Positions 5,255 to 12,648 of a DNA stretch of 13,912 nucleotides are shown here, in pieces (positions within the stretch are counted from its first letter, which is position 1; each line of letters begins with the position of its first letter). This DNA comes from Verrucomicrobiota bacterium (GTDB lineage: Bacteria > Verrucomicrobiota > Verrucomicrobiia > Opitutales > Opitutaceae): the NCBI GenBank assembly GCA_030916665.1, contig JAUPWC010000442.1, positions 1 to 13,912 on the forward strand. The letters are read 5' to 3'. The notes beneath the pieces are model-generated. The model saw only the letters and a list, made by a program, of their open reading frames with translations. It ran no database searches and was not told where the DNA came from. The translations under genes and the position numbers were made by a program.

Positions 5255-8110
5255 TTACTGCTTCGCCCCGTCGAACACACCCACGAAGGGCTTGGGCACG
5301 ACGATGGCCGTGCGGGCGTTGGCCGTGGGCAGCACCTTGGCAGCCCAGGCGTTGACCTCCTCCAGCGTGAGCCGGTCCACCAGGTCGCCGTGGAGCGCGA
5401 GGATCTCGTCCACCCGGCCGGGTTTTTCCTGCGCGCGCTTGAACAGGCCGAGCAGGAAGCCGTTGTCCTTGAAGCCGCGGCGCAGCTGGCTGCGCACGAT
5501 GCCGACGCCGCCGGCGAACTCCTCGGCCGTGGCGCCATCGGCGAGCTTGGCCGCCGTTTCCTGCACGACCTGGGCCACCTGTTGCGCGTCGGCCGGCGTG
5601 CAGTCCACCGTCGCCTCCATGAGGCCGAAGTTCTCGAAGCCGCCGAAGGGGTTGAAGCTGGCGCTCGGGCCGTAGGAAAAGCCGTGACCGTCGCGCACCT
5701 GCTCGCGGATGCGGAATTCCAGCAGCTTGCTGAGCACCTGGAGGGCGGCGTTGTCGCGCGAGGTGATGCGGCCGGAGACCGGCCAGTTGCCCTGCACCAG
5801 GCCGAGGTTGAGCTCGCCGATGAACTCGAAGCGTTTCACGCCGGCGGGCGCGGCCACCTGCACCGGCAGCGGGGCGAGGGCGCGGTCCTTGGCGGCGGCG
5901 CGCGGCCCGAGCGTGCCGAGCGTGCGCGTGAGCGCGGCGAGCAGGGCGTCGCGCGACACGTCGCCCACGATGGTCACCTCGACGTAGCCGGAGGTCAGCT
6001 GCGGTTCCATCCAGCGCTGCACATCGGCCGCGCCGAGCGAGGCAAAATCCTTGAACGTGCCCGACATGAACCGCGCGTCGCCCTGGAACAGGTGGTCGGT
6101 CATCTGGCGCAGGCCCTCCTGGAAGCCCATGATCGAGCTGATGCGGCCGATGGCGGCGAGGGCGCGCTGCTCCTGGTGCGCGTAGGGGTTGAACTTCGGC
6201 GCCCGGATCACCTCGGTGACGATGCCGAGGAAGGTCTCGACCTGGGCCGTGGCCATGAGACCGCGGAAGGCGAAGGCGTCGTTGTCGCCGAGGTCGAAGC
6301 TGAAGTTCAGCAGCTTCCGGTCGATGATCTGCGCGAGCTGGTCGGTCTGGTAGTAGATGGTGCCGCTGCCCATGAGCGTGTTGAGGCCGAATTCCTTCAG
6401 CGCGGGCTGCTTGCCGGGCATGGTGAGCAGGCCGTCGCCCACGCGCACGATGGCCTGCACCAGGCCGGGCTCGTTCTTCGTGGGGATGAAGTTCAGGCGG
6501 ACGTTGTTCGAGAGCCGGAGCAGCTCCACGCCCAGCTCGGGGACGTTGCGGCTCTCGGCCACGGTGGACACCGGGCCGGGCTTCTTCAGCACGAAGGTCT
6601 CGTCCTTGGGCGCCGGCGGCAGCAGGTAGGACAGCTCGCCGCGGCGGTGCTTCTGCACGGTCTTGAGGACCTCGGCAGGGTTCAGCTCGAGATCCACATC
6701 GCCGCCGACGTGGAAGGCCATGGCCTCGAGATTCCACAGGCCGCGGAAGGCGCGGTTGAGCTCGTCGGCCCTGAGGCCGGCCAGCCATTCGTTGGTCCAG
6801 GCCAGCTCGGTGGCGGGACCGAAGAACAGGGTGCCCTCCGTGATCGAGTCCGCCAGCTCGCTGCAAAGTTCCGCGGGCTCCATCACCGGCAGCAGCCGGA
6901 TCTGGTGCTGGGTGAACTCCTGGTAGCGCATGCGCAGCTCGGCGACCTCGGCGGCGGTGAAGCCGCGTTTCACCACGTCGCGCACGGCCTGGTCCACGCC
7001 GAGCAGGCCCTGCGACCAGGCTTCGCCGGACACCTGCACCGAGGCGACGACCGACTCGTAGCCCATGATGGTCTCGTAGGACGCCTGCGGATTACCCGCG
7101 CCGGGAATCTGGTGGCCCATGCGCCGGGCGAACAGTTCCAGCGCGACCGAGCTGCGCCACTGGTGGAGCTTGGCCTCGCGCGGGTCCTGTTTCGCCGCCA
7201 GGGGCGCGGCGCTCGCGACCAGCGTCTCGGCCGAGCCGATGCCCGAGACGCGGAACACGCCCGCGCGCAGCGAGCGCAGCTCGGGCTTGCCCGGCGGGCG
7301 CGCCGGGATGGGCGTCGCGGGTTTTTCCAGGGAGGAGAACTTTTCGCGGATGACCGCCTCCAGCGCCGCGGCGTCGAAATCGCCGGCCGCCACGATCGTC
7401 ATGAGGTCGGGCCGGTAGCAGCGCCGGTAGAAGTCGAGAAACTGCTCGCGCCGCAGGGAGCGCAGGGTCTCGTCGGTGCCGATGGGGGAGTGCTCCGCGA
7501 AGTTCACCCCGCGGAAGATGACCGGCATGGTCGCATCGACCTGCTGTTCCGTCAGGCCGCCGCGGTTGCGTTTCTCGGCGAAGATCACGCGGCGCTCGCG
7601 GTCGATGACGGCGGACTCGAAGGTGATGCTGTCCGCCACGCCGCGGAAGAACCGCAGGCCGTCGGCGAGAAAGCGCGGCTCGTTTTCCCGGAAATCGAGG
7701 CTGTAAACCGTGTTGTCGAAGGTGGTGAAGGCGTTGACGTCCGAGCCGAATTCCGCGCCCAGGCGGCGGAAGAAGGCCAGCATCTGCAGCTCGTTCATCT
7801 CGGCGCTGCCGTGAAAGGCCATGTGCTCGGTGAAGTGCGCGATGCCCAGCTCGTCGGGGCGCTCATCCACCGAGCCGGCGAGCACGACCAGCTTCATGGA
7901 AACCTGGCCCGGCACGCCCGCATGCGGCAGGAGGGCGTAGCGCAGGCCGTTGTCGAGTCGGCCCCACACGACGCGGCTGTCGGGTTTGTGTGCGGTGCCT
8001 TCGTGGGCCCAGCGGCCCGCGCGCGGATCACCGGCGGCGAAGGCGGAGGCGGCCAACAGTCCGGCCAGCAGGGAGAGCACGAAAAGCGGACGGAGCGAGG
8101 GCAGCTTCAT
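5255..8110 (-). CDS. Exported M16 zinc metallopeptidase, PqqL-like
   Basis: A 951-residue protein with a signal peptide (about residues 1-26) starting MKLPSLRPLFVLSLLAGLLA. It should be a periplasmic or outer-envelope zinc endopeptidase that cleaves peptides inside a clamshell chamber. The inverted zinc motif HFTEH is at 92-96 (His92, Glu95 catalytic, His96). The third ligand is probably Glu179 in ERRVIFAEKRNR (172-183). DVNAFTTFDNTVYSL (124-138) and TDETLRSLRREQFLDFYRRC-like substrate-chamber segments follow. The size fits two M16 halves, the active N-terminal one and an inactive C-terminal one lacking HxxEH. It resembles the E. coli PqqL group more than mitochondrial-type short M16 proteins. 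The start was placed at 8110; a longer reading frame begins inside the palindrome downstream of hisIE. It follows hisIE on the same strand, 130 bp away, and converges with the YceI gene. A metabolic link to histidine is not indicated. Confidence 0.92.
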   Translation of the reverse strand: MKLPSLRPLFVLSLLAGLLAASAFAAGDPRAGRWAHEGTAHKPDSRVVWGRLDNGLRYALLPHAGVPGQVSMKLVVLAGSVDERPDELGIAHFTEHMAFHGSAEMNELQMLAFFRRLGAEFGSDVNAFTTFDNTVYSLDFRENEPRFLADGLRFFRGVADSITFESAVIDRERRVIFAEKRNRGGLTEQQVDATMPVIFRGVNFAEHSPIGTDETLRSLRREQFLDFYRRCYRPDLMTIVAAGDFDAAALEAVIREKFSSLEKPATPIPARPPGKPELRSLRAGVFRVSGIGSAETLVASAAPLAAKQDPREAKLHQWRSSVALELFARRMGHQIPGAGNPQASYETIMGYESVVASVQVSGEAWSQGLLGVDQAVRDVVKRGFTAAEVAELRMRYQEFTQHQIRLLPVMEPAELCSELADSITEGTLFFGPATELAWTNEWLAGLRADELNRAFRGLWNLEAMAFHVGGDVDLELNPAEVLKTVQKHRRGELSYLLPPAPKDETFVLKKPGPVSTVAESRNVPELGVELLRLSNNVRLNFIPTKNEPGLVQAIVRVGDGLLTMPGKQPALKEFGLNTLMGSGTIYYQTDQLAQIIDRKLLNFSFDLGDNDAFAFRGLMATAQVETFLGIVTEVIRAPKFNPYAHQEQRALAAIGRISSIMGFQEGLRQMTDHLFQGDARFMSGTFKDFASLGAADVQRWMEPQLTSGYVEVTIVGDVSRDALLAALTRTLGTLGPRAAAKDRALAPLPVQVAAPAGVKRFEFIGELNLGLVQGNWPVSGRITSRDNAALQVLSKLLEFRIREQVRDGHGFSYGPSASFNPFGGFENFGLMEATVDCTPADAQQVAQVVQETAAKLADGATAEEFAGGVGIVRSQLRRGFKDNGFLLGLFKRAQEKPGRVDEILALHGDLVDRLTLEEVNAWAAKVLPTANARTAIVVPKPFVGVFDGAKQ

Positions 8111-8177
8111 GGGGCGGAACGCCCTTTGAACGTGCGCGACTCGCGTCCCGGTGCAACTCCGGGTTTCGGGTTTGTCG

Positions 8178-8231
8178 GGCAGGGCGAGTCGTCTCGACGA
8201 GCCGCGGCTCATCCGGAGGATTCGCCCTGCC
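8178..8231. repeat. Paired palindromic element downstream of hisIE
   Basis: Two 27-bp inverted arms meet at 8204/8205 with 22 of 27 positions matching. The outermost 10 bp are perfect: GGCAGGGCGA (8178-8187) and TCGCCCTGCC (8222-8231). The centre is GCCGCGGC. The left arm holds hairpin TCGTC/GACGA; the right arm holds a weaker one. A solo copy is at 4989-5016. It lies 10 bp beyond the hisIE stop codon and ahead of the M16 gene, so in the his transcript it would form the first stable structure after hisIE. Confidence 0.8.
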
Positions 8232-8240
8232 AGGATGGCC

Positions 8241-8855
8241 TCACTTCTTCGGTGCGTGGCGCTTCTCGAGCACGGCGATGGCGTCGGCCAGCTTCAGCTT
8301 CTTCACGCGCAGGAGCACGATCAGGTGGTAGATCAGATCGGCGGCCTCGCCGGCGAAGTCCTTGTTCTTGCCGGCGACGGCGGCCAGCGCGGTTTCGAGG
8401 CCTTCCTCGCCGACCTTCTGGGCGACGCGGCCCACGCCTTCCTTGGCGAGGCGCACGGTGTAGCTGCTGGTGTCGCCGCCCTTGATGCGTTCGTCGAGAA
8501 ACTGTTCGAGATGGCCGAGGAAGCCCACGCCGCCCACGAGCGCGCCGTCGCCAAAGCAACTCACGGTGCCGCGGTGACAGGTCGGGCCGACGGGGTTGGC
8601 CCGCACAAGGAGCGTGTCGTTGTCGCAGTCCACCTCGACGCTCACGACCTTGAGGAAGTGGCCGGAGGACTCGCCCTTGGTCCAGAGACGGTCCTTGGTG
8701 CGGCTGAAAAACGTGACCTTTTTCGTGCGCAGGGTCTTCTTCAGCGCCTCGGCGTTCATGTAGCCGAGCATGAGCACCTGCAGGGTGGTGGCATCCTGCA
8801 CGATGGCGGGCACGAGGCCGTTGGTCTTCTTCCAGTCGATTTTCGGGAGTTTCAT
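8241..8855 (-). CDS. hisIE: Phosphoribosyl-AMP cyclohydrolase / phosphoribosyl-ATP pyrophosphohydrolase
   Basis: A 204-residue bifunctional cytoplasmic enzyme for histidine steps 2 and 3: the C-terminal HisE part hydrolyses PR-ATP to PR-AMP, and the N-terminal HisI part opens the purine ring. HisI spans about residues 1-105, with LWTKGESSGHFLKV (58-71), metal-binding DCDND (76-80) and the zinc-site block NPVGPTCHRGTVSC (87-100). HisE spans about 112-204, with EEGLETALAA (150-159) and EAADLIYHLIVLL (170-182). The start at 8855 puts the conserved N-terminus first. The frame continues upstream into the palindrome at 8886-8979, where the spurious peptide ILRFAQDD is just translated repeat, so the longer start is rejected. 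It is the last his gene of the operon, 202 bp after hisF. Confidence 0.96.
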   Translation of the reverse strand: MKLPKIDWKKTNGLVPAIVQDATTLQVLMLGYMNAEALKKTLRTKKVTFFSRTKDRLWTKGESSGHFLKVVSVEVDCDNDTLLVRANPVGPTCHRGTVSCFGDGALVGGVGFLGHLEQFLDERIKGGDTSSYTVRLAKEGVGRVAQKVGEEGLETALAAVAGKNKDFAGEAADLIYHLIVLLRVKKLKLADAIAVLEKRHAPKK

Positions 8856-8885
8856 GGGAGCGGAGGGTAAAAAATCACGATGCGT

Positions 8886-8979
8886 GTCATCCTGAGCGAA
8901 GCGAAGGATCCAAGCGGAGCAACGAAGCGAAGGTGGTAGGCGAAGCTTCCCTTGGATCCTTCGCACGGCTCAGGATGAC
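8886..8979. repeat. Inverted element with GTCATCCTGAGC ends, between hisF and hisIE
   Basis: A 94-bp palindromic element. The outer ends are GTCATCCTGAGC (8886-8897) and its exact complement (8968-8979). A second perfect 14-bp inverted pair follows inward, GCGAAGGATCCAAG (8901-8914) and its complement (8951-8964). Only three positions differ over the 29-bp arms. The central 36 bp contain a further GAAGCGAAGG. This motif is a common dispersed repeat in many bacterial phyla. It separates hisF from hisIE within what should be one transcript. Confidence 0.85.
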
Positions 8980-9020
8980 GGTAGGGAAGTTCATCGGTGG
9001 TCGCACCCAGGCAGGCTCCG

Positions 9021-9046
9021 GCTTGGTCCTGGATCCCAGAATGACA
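9021..9046. repeat. Degenerate single copy related to the GTCATCCTGAG repeat
   Basis: On the minus strand this reads GTCATTCTGGGATCCAGG, which keeps the GTCAT-YCTG start and the GGATCC core of the larger element at 8886-8979 but lacks the GCGAAGCGAA middle. It lies 12 bp from the hisF stop codon. It may be an eroded arm or an independent solo insertion. Confidence 0.45.
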
Positions 9047-9057
9047 GGTGGCGTGGG

Positions 9058-9825
9058 TCATGGGCGGATCGAAATGCCGTCGGCGATGAGCTGTTCCTTT
9101 AGCTTGGGAATGGCGATGATGCCCTTGTGGAAGACGGACGCCGCGAGCGCGCCGTCCACGCCGGCGAGGCGGAAGACATCGTTGAAGTGTGAGATCTCGC
9201 CGGCGCCGCCGGAGGCGACGAGCGGGATGTGGAGCAGGGCGCGCAGGGCCTTCAGTTGCACAAGGTCGTAGCCGCGGCGCACACCGTCCTGATTCATGCA
9301 GTTGAGCACGACTTCGCCCGCGCCGAGCTTCTGGGCTTCGACGGCCCAGTCGAGCGTGCGCCACCGGGTGGAGCGCGTCTTGGACGGGTCGCCGGTGTAT
9401 TGCTTCACGAACCAGTCGCCGTCCTCCGTGCGGCTGTCGATGCCGACGACCACGCACTGCGAGCCGAACTCGCGGGCGAGTTCGCCGATGAGCGCGGGGT
9501 TTTCGAGGGCGGGGGAGTTGATGGAGATCTTGTCGGCCCCGCCGTGGAGGATGGCGCGGGCGCCGTCGAGCGAGCGGATGCCGCCGGCCACGCAGAACGG
9601 GATGTCGAGCACGCGGGCCACGCGCGTGACCCACTCGGTCGAGACGGTGCGGCCGTCGCTGCTGGCGGTGATGTCGTAGAACACGAGCTCATCGGCGCCC
9701 TCGTCGCGATAGCGCGAGGCCAGCTCGATGATGTCGCCCACGTCCTCGTGGTCGCGGAACTGCGTGCCCTTGACGACGCGGCCGTCGCGGACGTCGAGGC
9801 AGGGGATGATGCGGCGGGCTAGCAT
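9058..9825 (-). CDS. hisF: Imidazole glycerol phosphate synthase, cyclase subunit
   Basis: A 255-residue (beta/alpha)8 barrel that pairs with HisH: it uses ammonia from HisH to convert PRFAR to imidazole glycerol phosphate and AICAR. Catalytic Asp11 (IPCLDVRDG, 7-15) and Asp130 (VVGIDSR, 126-132) are both at their standard positions. [11 protein letters not shown] (49-59), CVAGGIRS (78-85), [12 protein letters not shown] (96-107) and ASGGAG (204-209) form the two phosphate sites. Residues 174-186, [13 protein letters not shown], are of the enterobacterial type (E. coli has LNMMNQDG) rather than the more widespread TSMDRDG type. The ATG follows CACTCTTAA; it is the only gene here without CC directly before its start. 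An imperfect hexamer-based inverted repeat fills the gap to hisA. Confidence 0.98.
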   Translation of the reverse strand: MLARRIIPCLDVRDGRVVKGTQFRDHEDVGDIIELASRYRDEGADELVFYDITASSDGRTVSTEWVTRVARVLDIPFCVAGGIRSLDGARAILHGGADKISINSPALENPALIGELAREFGSQCVVVGIDSRTEDGDWFVKQYTGDPSKTRSTRWRTLDWAVEAQKLGAGEVVLNCMNQDGVRRGYDLVQLKALRALLHIPLVASGGAGEISHFNDVFRLAGVDGALAASVFHKGIIAIPKLKEQLIADGISIRP

Positions 9826-9861
9826 TTAAGAGTGAAAGTGCAGGTGAAGGTGGTGAGGGAA

Positions 9862-9961
9862 AATCGTTCTCGTTCTCTTAATCCTAATCGTAATCTCTGA
9901 TGGGAAGCTCGGGGCTGGGCAGGAAGGAGAACGAGAAAGATTACGATTAAGAGAACGATTA
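9862..9961. repeat. Inverted repeat built from 6-bp modules, overlapping the hisA stop
   Basis: The left arm (9862-9897) and right arm (9927-9961, read on the minus strand) are both made of 6-base units of the kinds GTTCTC, TTAATC, GTAATC and TTTCTC, in different numbers and order. The left arm order is AATC, GTTCTC, GTTCTC, TTAATC, CTAATC, GTAATC. The right arm order is TAATC, GTTCTC, TTAATC, GTAATC, TTTCTC, GTTCTC. The AT-rich arms stand out against GC-rich surroundings. The TAA stop codon of hisA (9961-9959) is the outermost part of the right arm. Confidence 0.8.
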
Positions 9962-10687
9962 GAGGGCCAATGCCTCCTGCAGAGTGAACTTCTTCTCGTA
10001 GAGCGCGCGGCCGACGATGACGCCGGCGCTGCCGGTCGGCTTGAGGCCGCGCAGGTCGTCGAGCGACGACACGCCGCCCGAAGCCTGAATCTGGAGCGTC
10101 GGGAATTTTTTCACGAGCGCGGCGTAGAGCGCGGTGTTCGGGCCGGTCAGCTTGCCGTCGCGGCTGATGTCGGTGCAAAGGATGTGTTTCAAGCCGGAGG
10201 CGAGGAAGCCGTTGAGAAAATCATCGAGTGCCACGCCCGTGCTCTCCTGCCAGCCGGCCGCGGCGACGCGCGGCGTGCCGTCGGCATCGAGACGGACATC
10301 GGGTGAGAGGATGATCTTTTCCGGCCCGAAGTGGCGCAGCCAGTCGTGGACGAGCTCGGGTTGCTTGACCGCGACGCTGCCGACGATGACGCGCTCGGCG
10401 CCGGCGGCGAGGAGCGCGGTGATTTGGGATTCTTCACGGATGCCGCCGCCGGTCTGCATGCGCAGGCCGCTGCCGCGCGCGATCTTTTCGACGAGCGGGG
10501 TCTGGCGCTTGGTGGGATCCTTGGCGCCGTCGAGATCCACGACGTGCAGCCAGGTCGCGCCGGCCGCGGCGAATTCCCGGGCCACGGCCAGCGGGTCATC
10601 GCCGTAGGATTTCTCCTGGTCAAATTTGCCCTCGGTCAGGCGCACGACGCGCCCGCCGCGAAGGTCGATGGCAGGGTAGATGATCAT
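9959..10687 (-). CDS. hisA: Phosphoribosyl-formimino-AICAR-ribotide isomerase
   Basis: A 242-residue (beta/alpha)8 barrel catalysing the Amadori isomerisation of ProFAR to PRFAR (step 4). Catalytic Asp8 is in IIYPAIDLRGG (2-12) and Asp130 in SPDVRLD (128-134). GGGIR (80-84) and GVIVGRAL (219-226 region) bind the substrate phosphates. Residues 164-175, GLKHILCTDISR, and the GWQESTGV block are of the E. coli type. The length is normal. The start at 10687 gives MIIYPAIDL directly, preceded by TTCCCGCGCC. Upstream is an AT-rich stretch unlike the surrounding DNA and then a palindromic element in the gap to hisH. The stop codon is provided by the hexamer repeat, but the protein end (ALAL) looks normal. 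Confidence 0.97.
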   Translation of the reverse strand: MIIYPAIDLRGGRVVRLTEGKFDQEKSYGDDPLAVAREFAAAGATWLHVVDLDGAKDPTKRQTPLVEKIARGSGLRMQTGGGIREESQITALLAAGAERVIVGSVAVKQPELVHDWLRHFGPEKIILSPDVRLDADGTPRVAAAGWQESTGVALDDFLNGFLASGLKHILCTDISRDGKLTGPNTALYAALVKKFPTLQIQASGGVSSLDDLRGLKPTGSAGVIVGRALYEKKFTLQEALAL

Positions 10688-10700
10688 GGCGCGGGAAAAG

Positions 10701-10719
10701 TGTAATATAATACGTTACA
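10701..10719 (-). promoter_or_regulatory. AT-rich near-palindrome upstream of hisA, possible internal promoter or operator
   Basis: A 19-bp near-palindrome, TGTAA and TTACA around nine central bases, with 7 of 9 base pairs matching. It ends 13 bp before the hisA ATG, in otherwise GC-rich DNA. On the minus strand it contains TATTAT and TATATT, which resemble a -10 element; no convincing -35 was identified, because the REP-like palindrome lies just upstream. It could be an internal his promoter, a small hairpin, or chance. Confidence 0.3.
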
Positions 10720-10728
10720 GATTTTCTG

Positions 10729-10804
10729 GGTGGAGCGCGTTGACCCCAACGCGCTGAATGACACACGCAGCGAACCAAGCGCCTTGAGGTCAAGGCGCTC
10801 CACC
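10729..10804. repeat. Paired palindromic element, GGAG-foot/ACCY-loop family (hisH-hisA gap)
   Basis: Two inverted arms, each with foot GGTGGA/AGGTGGA followed by an 8-bp perfect stem and a four-base loop. Left: stem GCGCGTTG (10735-10742) with CAACGCGC (10747-10754), loop ACCC. Right, read on the minus strand: stem GCGCCTTG with CAAGGCGC, loop ACCT (10779-10798). A 24-bp spacer separates them. The same foot and loops, with entirely different stems, occur at 12581-12632 between hisC and hisB. Confidence 0.85.
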
Positions 10805-10826
10805 TCGGCAGAGCAAGTCAGCCGGT

Positions 10827-11423
10827 TCATACGCGGCCCTCCACGAAGTTCTGCAGCAGGCGGGCGCCGGCGGGGCCGGAGCGCTCGGGGTGGAACTGGG
10901 CGCCGGAGAAGTTGCCGCGCTGGACGATCGCGGAGAACGGCGTGCCGTGCGTGCAGCTGGCGACGGTAAAGGCGTTCACGGGCGCGGCGTAGCTGTGCAC
11001 GAAATAAAAGCGGGCCTCGGGCTCGACGCCGTCGAGCAGCGCGGGCTTGCGGCCAGTCAGCAGCGTGTTCCAGCCCATGTGCGGCACCGTGATGCCGGGC
11101 GAATTGGGGAGGAGCGCGACCTTGCCGGGAATGAGGCCAAGCGTCTGCACGCCGCCGTCCTCCTCGGATTCCTCAAAGAGCAGCTGCATGCCGAGGCAGA
11201 CGCCGAGCACGGGCTGGGTGAGGCTGCGCACGCAGTCAACGAGGCCCTTGGCGTGGAGGCGTTTCATCCCTTCCGAAGCGGAACCGACGCCGGGCAGAAT
11301 GACGCGCTCGGCCGAGCGGATGACCGCCGGGTCGGCCGTGAGTTCGCTTTGCACGCCGAGTCGCTCGAGCGCGAAACGCACCGAGGCGATGTTGGCGCCG
11401 CCGCTGTCGACAATGGCTAACAT
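10827..11423 (-). CDS. hisH: Imidazole glycerol phosphate synthase, glutaminase subunit
   Basis: A 198-residue class I glutamine amidotransferase that supplies ammonia to HisF. The triad is visible: Cys76 in GVCLGMQLLF (74-83), His178 and Glu180 in QFHPERS (176-182). PGVGSA (44-49) forms the oxyanion region, and PHMGWN (114-119) and FVHSYAAPVN (141-150) are characteristic of HisH. Length and residue numbers nearly equal those of E. coli HisH. The start at 11423 gives MLAIVDSGGANIASV, the conserved first strand; the longer open frame upstream runs through a repeat and is rejected. The order hisB-hisH-hisA-hisF keeps the two synthase subunits within one transcript but separated by hisA, as in enterobacteria. 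Confidence 0.97.
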   Translation of the reverse strand: MLAIVDSGGANIASVRFALERLGVQSELTADPAVIRSAERVILPGVGSASEGMKRLHAKGLVDCVRSLTQPVLGVCLGMQLLFEESEEDGGVQTLGLIPGKVALLPNSPGITVPHMGWNTLLTGRKPALLDGVEPEARFYFVHSYAAPVNAFTVASCTHGTPFSAIVQRGNFSGAQFHPERSGPAGARLLQNFVEGRV

Positions 11424-11430
11424 GGTTGGA

Positions 11431-11487
11431 GGTGGGCAGCCCGCTCGCGGGCGCGGGTTTTGGCGCGAGCAAGCTCGCTGACCCACA
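11431..11487. repeat. Paired palindromic element, GTGGG-foot family (hisB-hisH gap)
   Basis: Left half: GGTGGGCA, then stem GCCCGC (11439-11444) with GCGGGC (11447-11452), loop TC. Right half, read on the minus strand: TGTGGGTCA, then stem GCGAGC with GCTCGC, loop TT (11465-11478). Both halves end in GC. The loops and right-hand stem match the element at 5147-5202, where one half also has a TC loop and the other a TT loop. The element ends 8 bp from the hisH start codon, so it occupies the leader of hisH. Confidence 0.75.
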
Positions 11488-11502
11488 TGGAGGAAGGGAA
11501 GA

Positions 11503-12567
11503 TCACAGGACCCCTTTGGTTGACGGAATTTCACTTCCGGCGCCCCGCGCGACCGCGGGCCGCAGGGCGCGGCCGAAGCCCTTGAAGAGGGACTCGATCA
11601 TGTGGTGCGTGTTGTCGCCCTTCACTGACATGTGGAGCGTCGCGCCGAGCGTGGTGGCGAGCGATTGGAAGAAGTGTGACACCAGCTCGGTCGGCAGTTC
11701 GCCGACGTTCTCGCGCGGGAAGTTTGCCTCGAACACGAGCCAGGGGCGACCGCTGAGGTCGATCGCGACCTCGGCCTTCGCCTCGTCCATGGGCATGGTG
11801 AAGCCGTAGCGGCCGATGCCGCGCTTGTCGCCGAGCGCCTGCTTCAGGGCCGAGCCCAGCGCGAGGCCGACGTCCTCGACGGTGTGGTGCTCGTCGATGT
11901 GCAGGTCGCCTTCGCAGGTGATGACGAGGCTGATGCCGGCGTTGCGCGCGATCTGGTCGAGCATGTGGTCGAAGAAGCCGAGCCCGGTGGCGAACTTCGC
12001 CGGGGCGGCCGCGTCGAGGTCCACGCTCACGGAAATCTTCGTCTCCTTCGTCTGGCGGGCGATGACGGCGCGGCGCGGGGCGTCGGCAATCTGCCGGGCG
12101 ATTTCGGTCCAGCCGAGGGTCTTCGGGTGGTAGCGCAGGCCCTTCACGCCGAGGGTGGCGGCGAGCTGGAGGTCGGTTTCGCGGTCGCCGATGACGTAGG
12201 ATTCCTCGCGCGACCAGGCGGTGTCCTTGAGGTAGTCGAGGAGGAGACCGACCTTGGGTTTCCGGCACTCGCAGCGGTCGGCGACGGTGTGCGGGCACAC
12301 GCGCACGGCCTCGAAGCCGATCCCTTGGGACTTGAGGATTTGGAGCAGCAGGTTCTGCAGCGGGCGGAATTCCTCCTCACGGAAACTTGGCGTGCCGAGT
12401 CCGTCCTGGTTGGTGACCATGACGAAGGTCCAGCCCGCGTCGCGCAGGCGCTGGAGCGCGGCCACGCAGTCCGGTTCGAGCGCGAACTTGTCGAGGCGGT
12501 CGATTTGGAAATCGGCGGGCTCGGTGATGAGCGTGCCGTCGCGGTCGAGGAAGAGGATTTTTTTCAT
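11503..12567 (-). CDS. hisB: Bifunctional histidinol-phosphatase / imidazoleglycerol-phosphate dehydratase
   Basis: A 354-residue fusion catalysing steps 6 and 8 of histidine synthesis. The N-terminal HAD phosphatase (about 1-165) has nucleophile Asp8 and Asp10 in FLDRDGT (6-12), MVTNQDGLG (50-58), a zinc site Cys91, His93, Cys99 and Cys101 in VCPHTVADRCECRKPK (90-105), and YVIGDRETDLQLA (124-136). The dehydratase part (about 167-354) has GFFDHMLDQI (197-206), DEHHTVEDVGLALG (225-238), DNTHHMIESLFKGFGR (318-333) and the terminal STKGVL, with the paired histidines that bind manganese. This is the E. coli HisNB arrangement with nearly identical length (E. coli has 355). Many other bacteria keep these as separate genes. 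The start at 12567, MKKILFLDRDGT, is unambiguous; it is preceded by TTCGCCCCGCCC. Confidence 0.98.
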   Translation of the reverse strand: MKKILFLDRDGTLITEPADFQIDRLDKFALEPDCVAALQRLRDAGWTFVMVTNQDGLGTPSFREEEFRPLQNLLLQILKSQGIGFEAVRVCPHTVADRCECRKPKVGLLLDYLKDTAWSREESYVIGDRETDLQLAATLGVKGLRYHPKTLGWTEIARQIADAPRRAVIARQTKETKISVSVDLDAAAPAKFATGLGFFDHMLDQIARNAGISLVITCEGDLHIDEHHTVEDVGLALGSALKQALGDKRGIGRYGFTMPMDEAKAEVAIDLSGRPWLVFEANFPRENVGELPTELVSHFFQSLATTLGATLHMSVKGDNTHHMIESLFKGFGRALRPAVARGAGSEIPSTKGVL

Positions 12568-12580
12568 GGGCGGGGCGAAT

Positions 12581-12632
12581 CCGCGGCGAGGTCGCCGCGG
12601 CTCCAGTTGGAGCGCGGGCGACCCCGCCCGCG
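12581..12632. repeat. Paired palindromic element, GGAG-foot/ACCY-loop family (hisC-hisB gap)
   Basis: Two back-to-back hairpins whose feet meet in CTCCA-GT-TGGAG (12601-12612). The right arm has stem CGCGGGCG (12613-12620) with CGCCCGCG (12625-12632), loop ACCC. The left arm, read on the minus strand, has stem CCGCGGCG with CGCCGCGG, loop ACCT (12581-12600). This matches the element at 10729-10804 in foot and loops but not in stem sequence. It fills most of the 81-bp gap, starting 14 bp upstream of the hisB ATG. Confidence 0.85.
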
Positions 12633-12648
12633 GGAAGATGATTGCAGA

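Noticed and set aside
8111..8240. M16 peptidase as a functional member of the his operon
   Set aside because: It is on the same strand but separated by 130 bp with a strong palindrome, and M16 peptidases have no known role in histidine synthesis; read-through is possible but unproven.
5156..8485. Very long plus-strand open frame opposite the M16 peptidase and hisIE
   Set aside because: It is antisense to two strongly recognisable genes. In GC-rich DNA the frame opposite a real gene often lacks stops. Its translation is rich in His, Gly, Ala and Arg without domains and it crosses a palindromic repeat.
8856..8966. N-terminal extension of hisIE
   Set aside because: The extension translates the GTCATCCTGAGC repeat (peptide ILRFAQDD), a common annotation artefact; conserved HisI begins at 8855.
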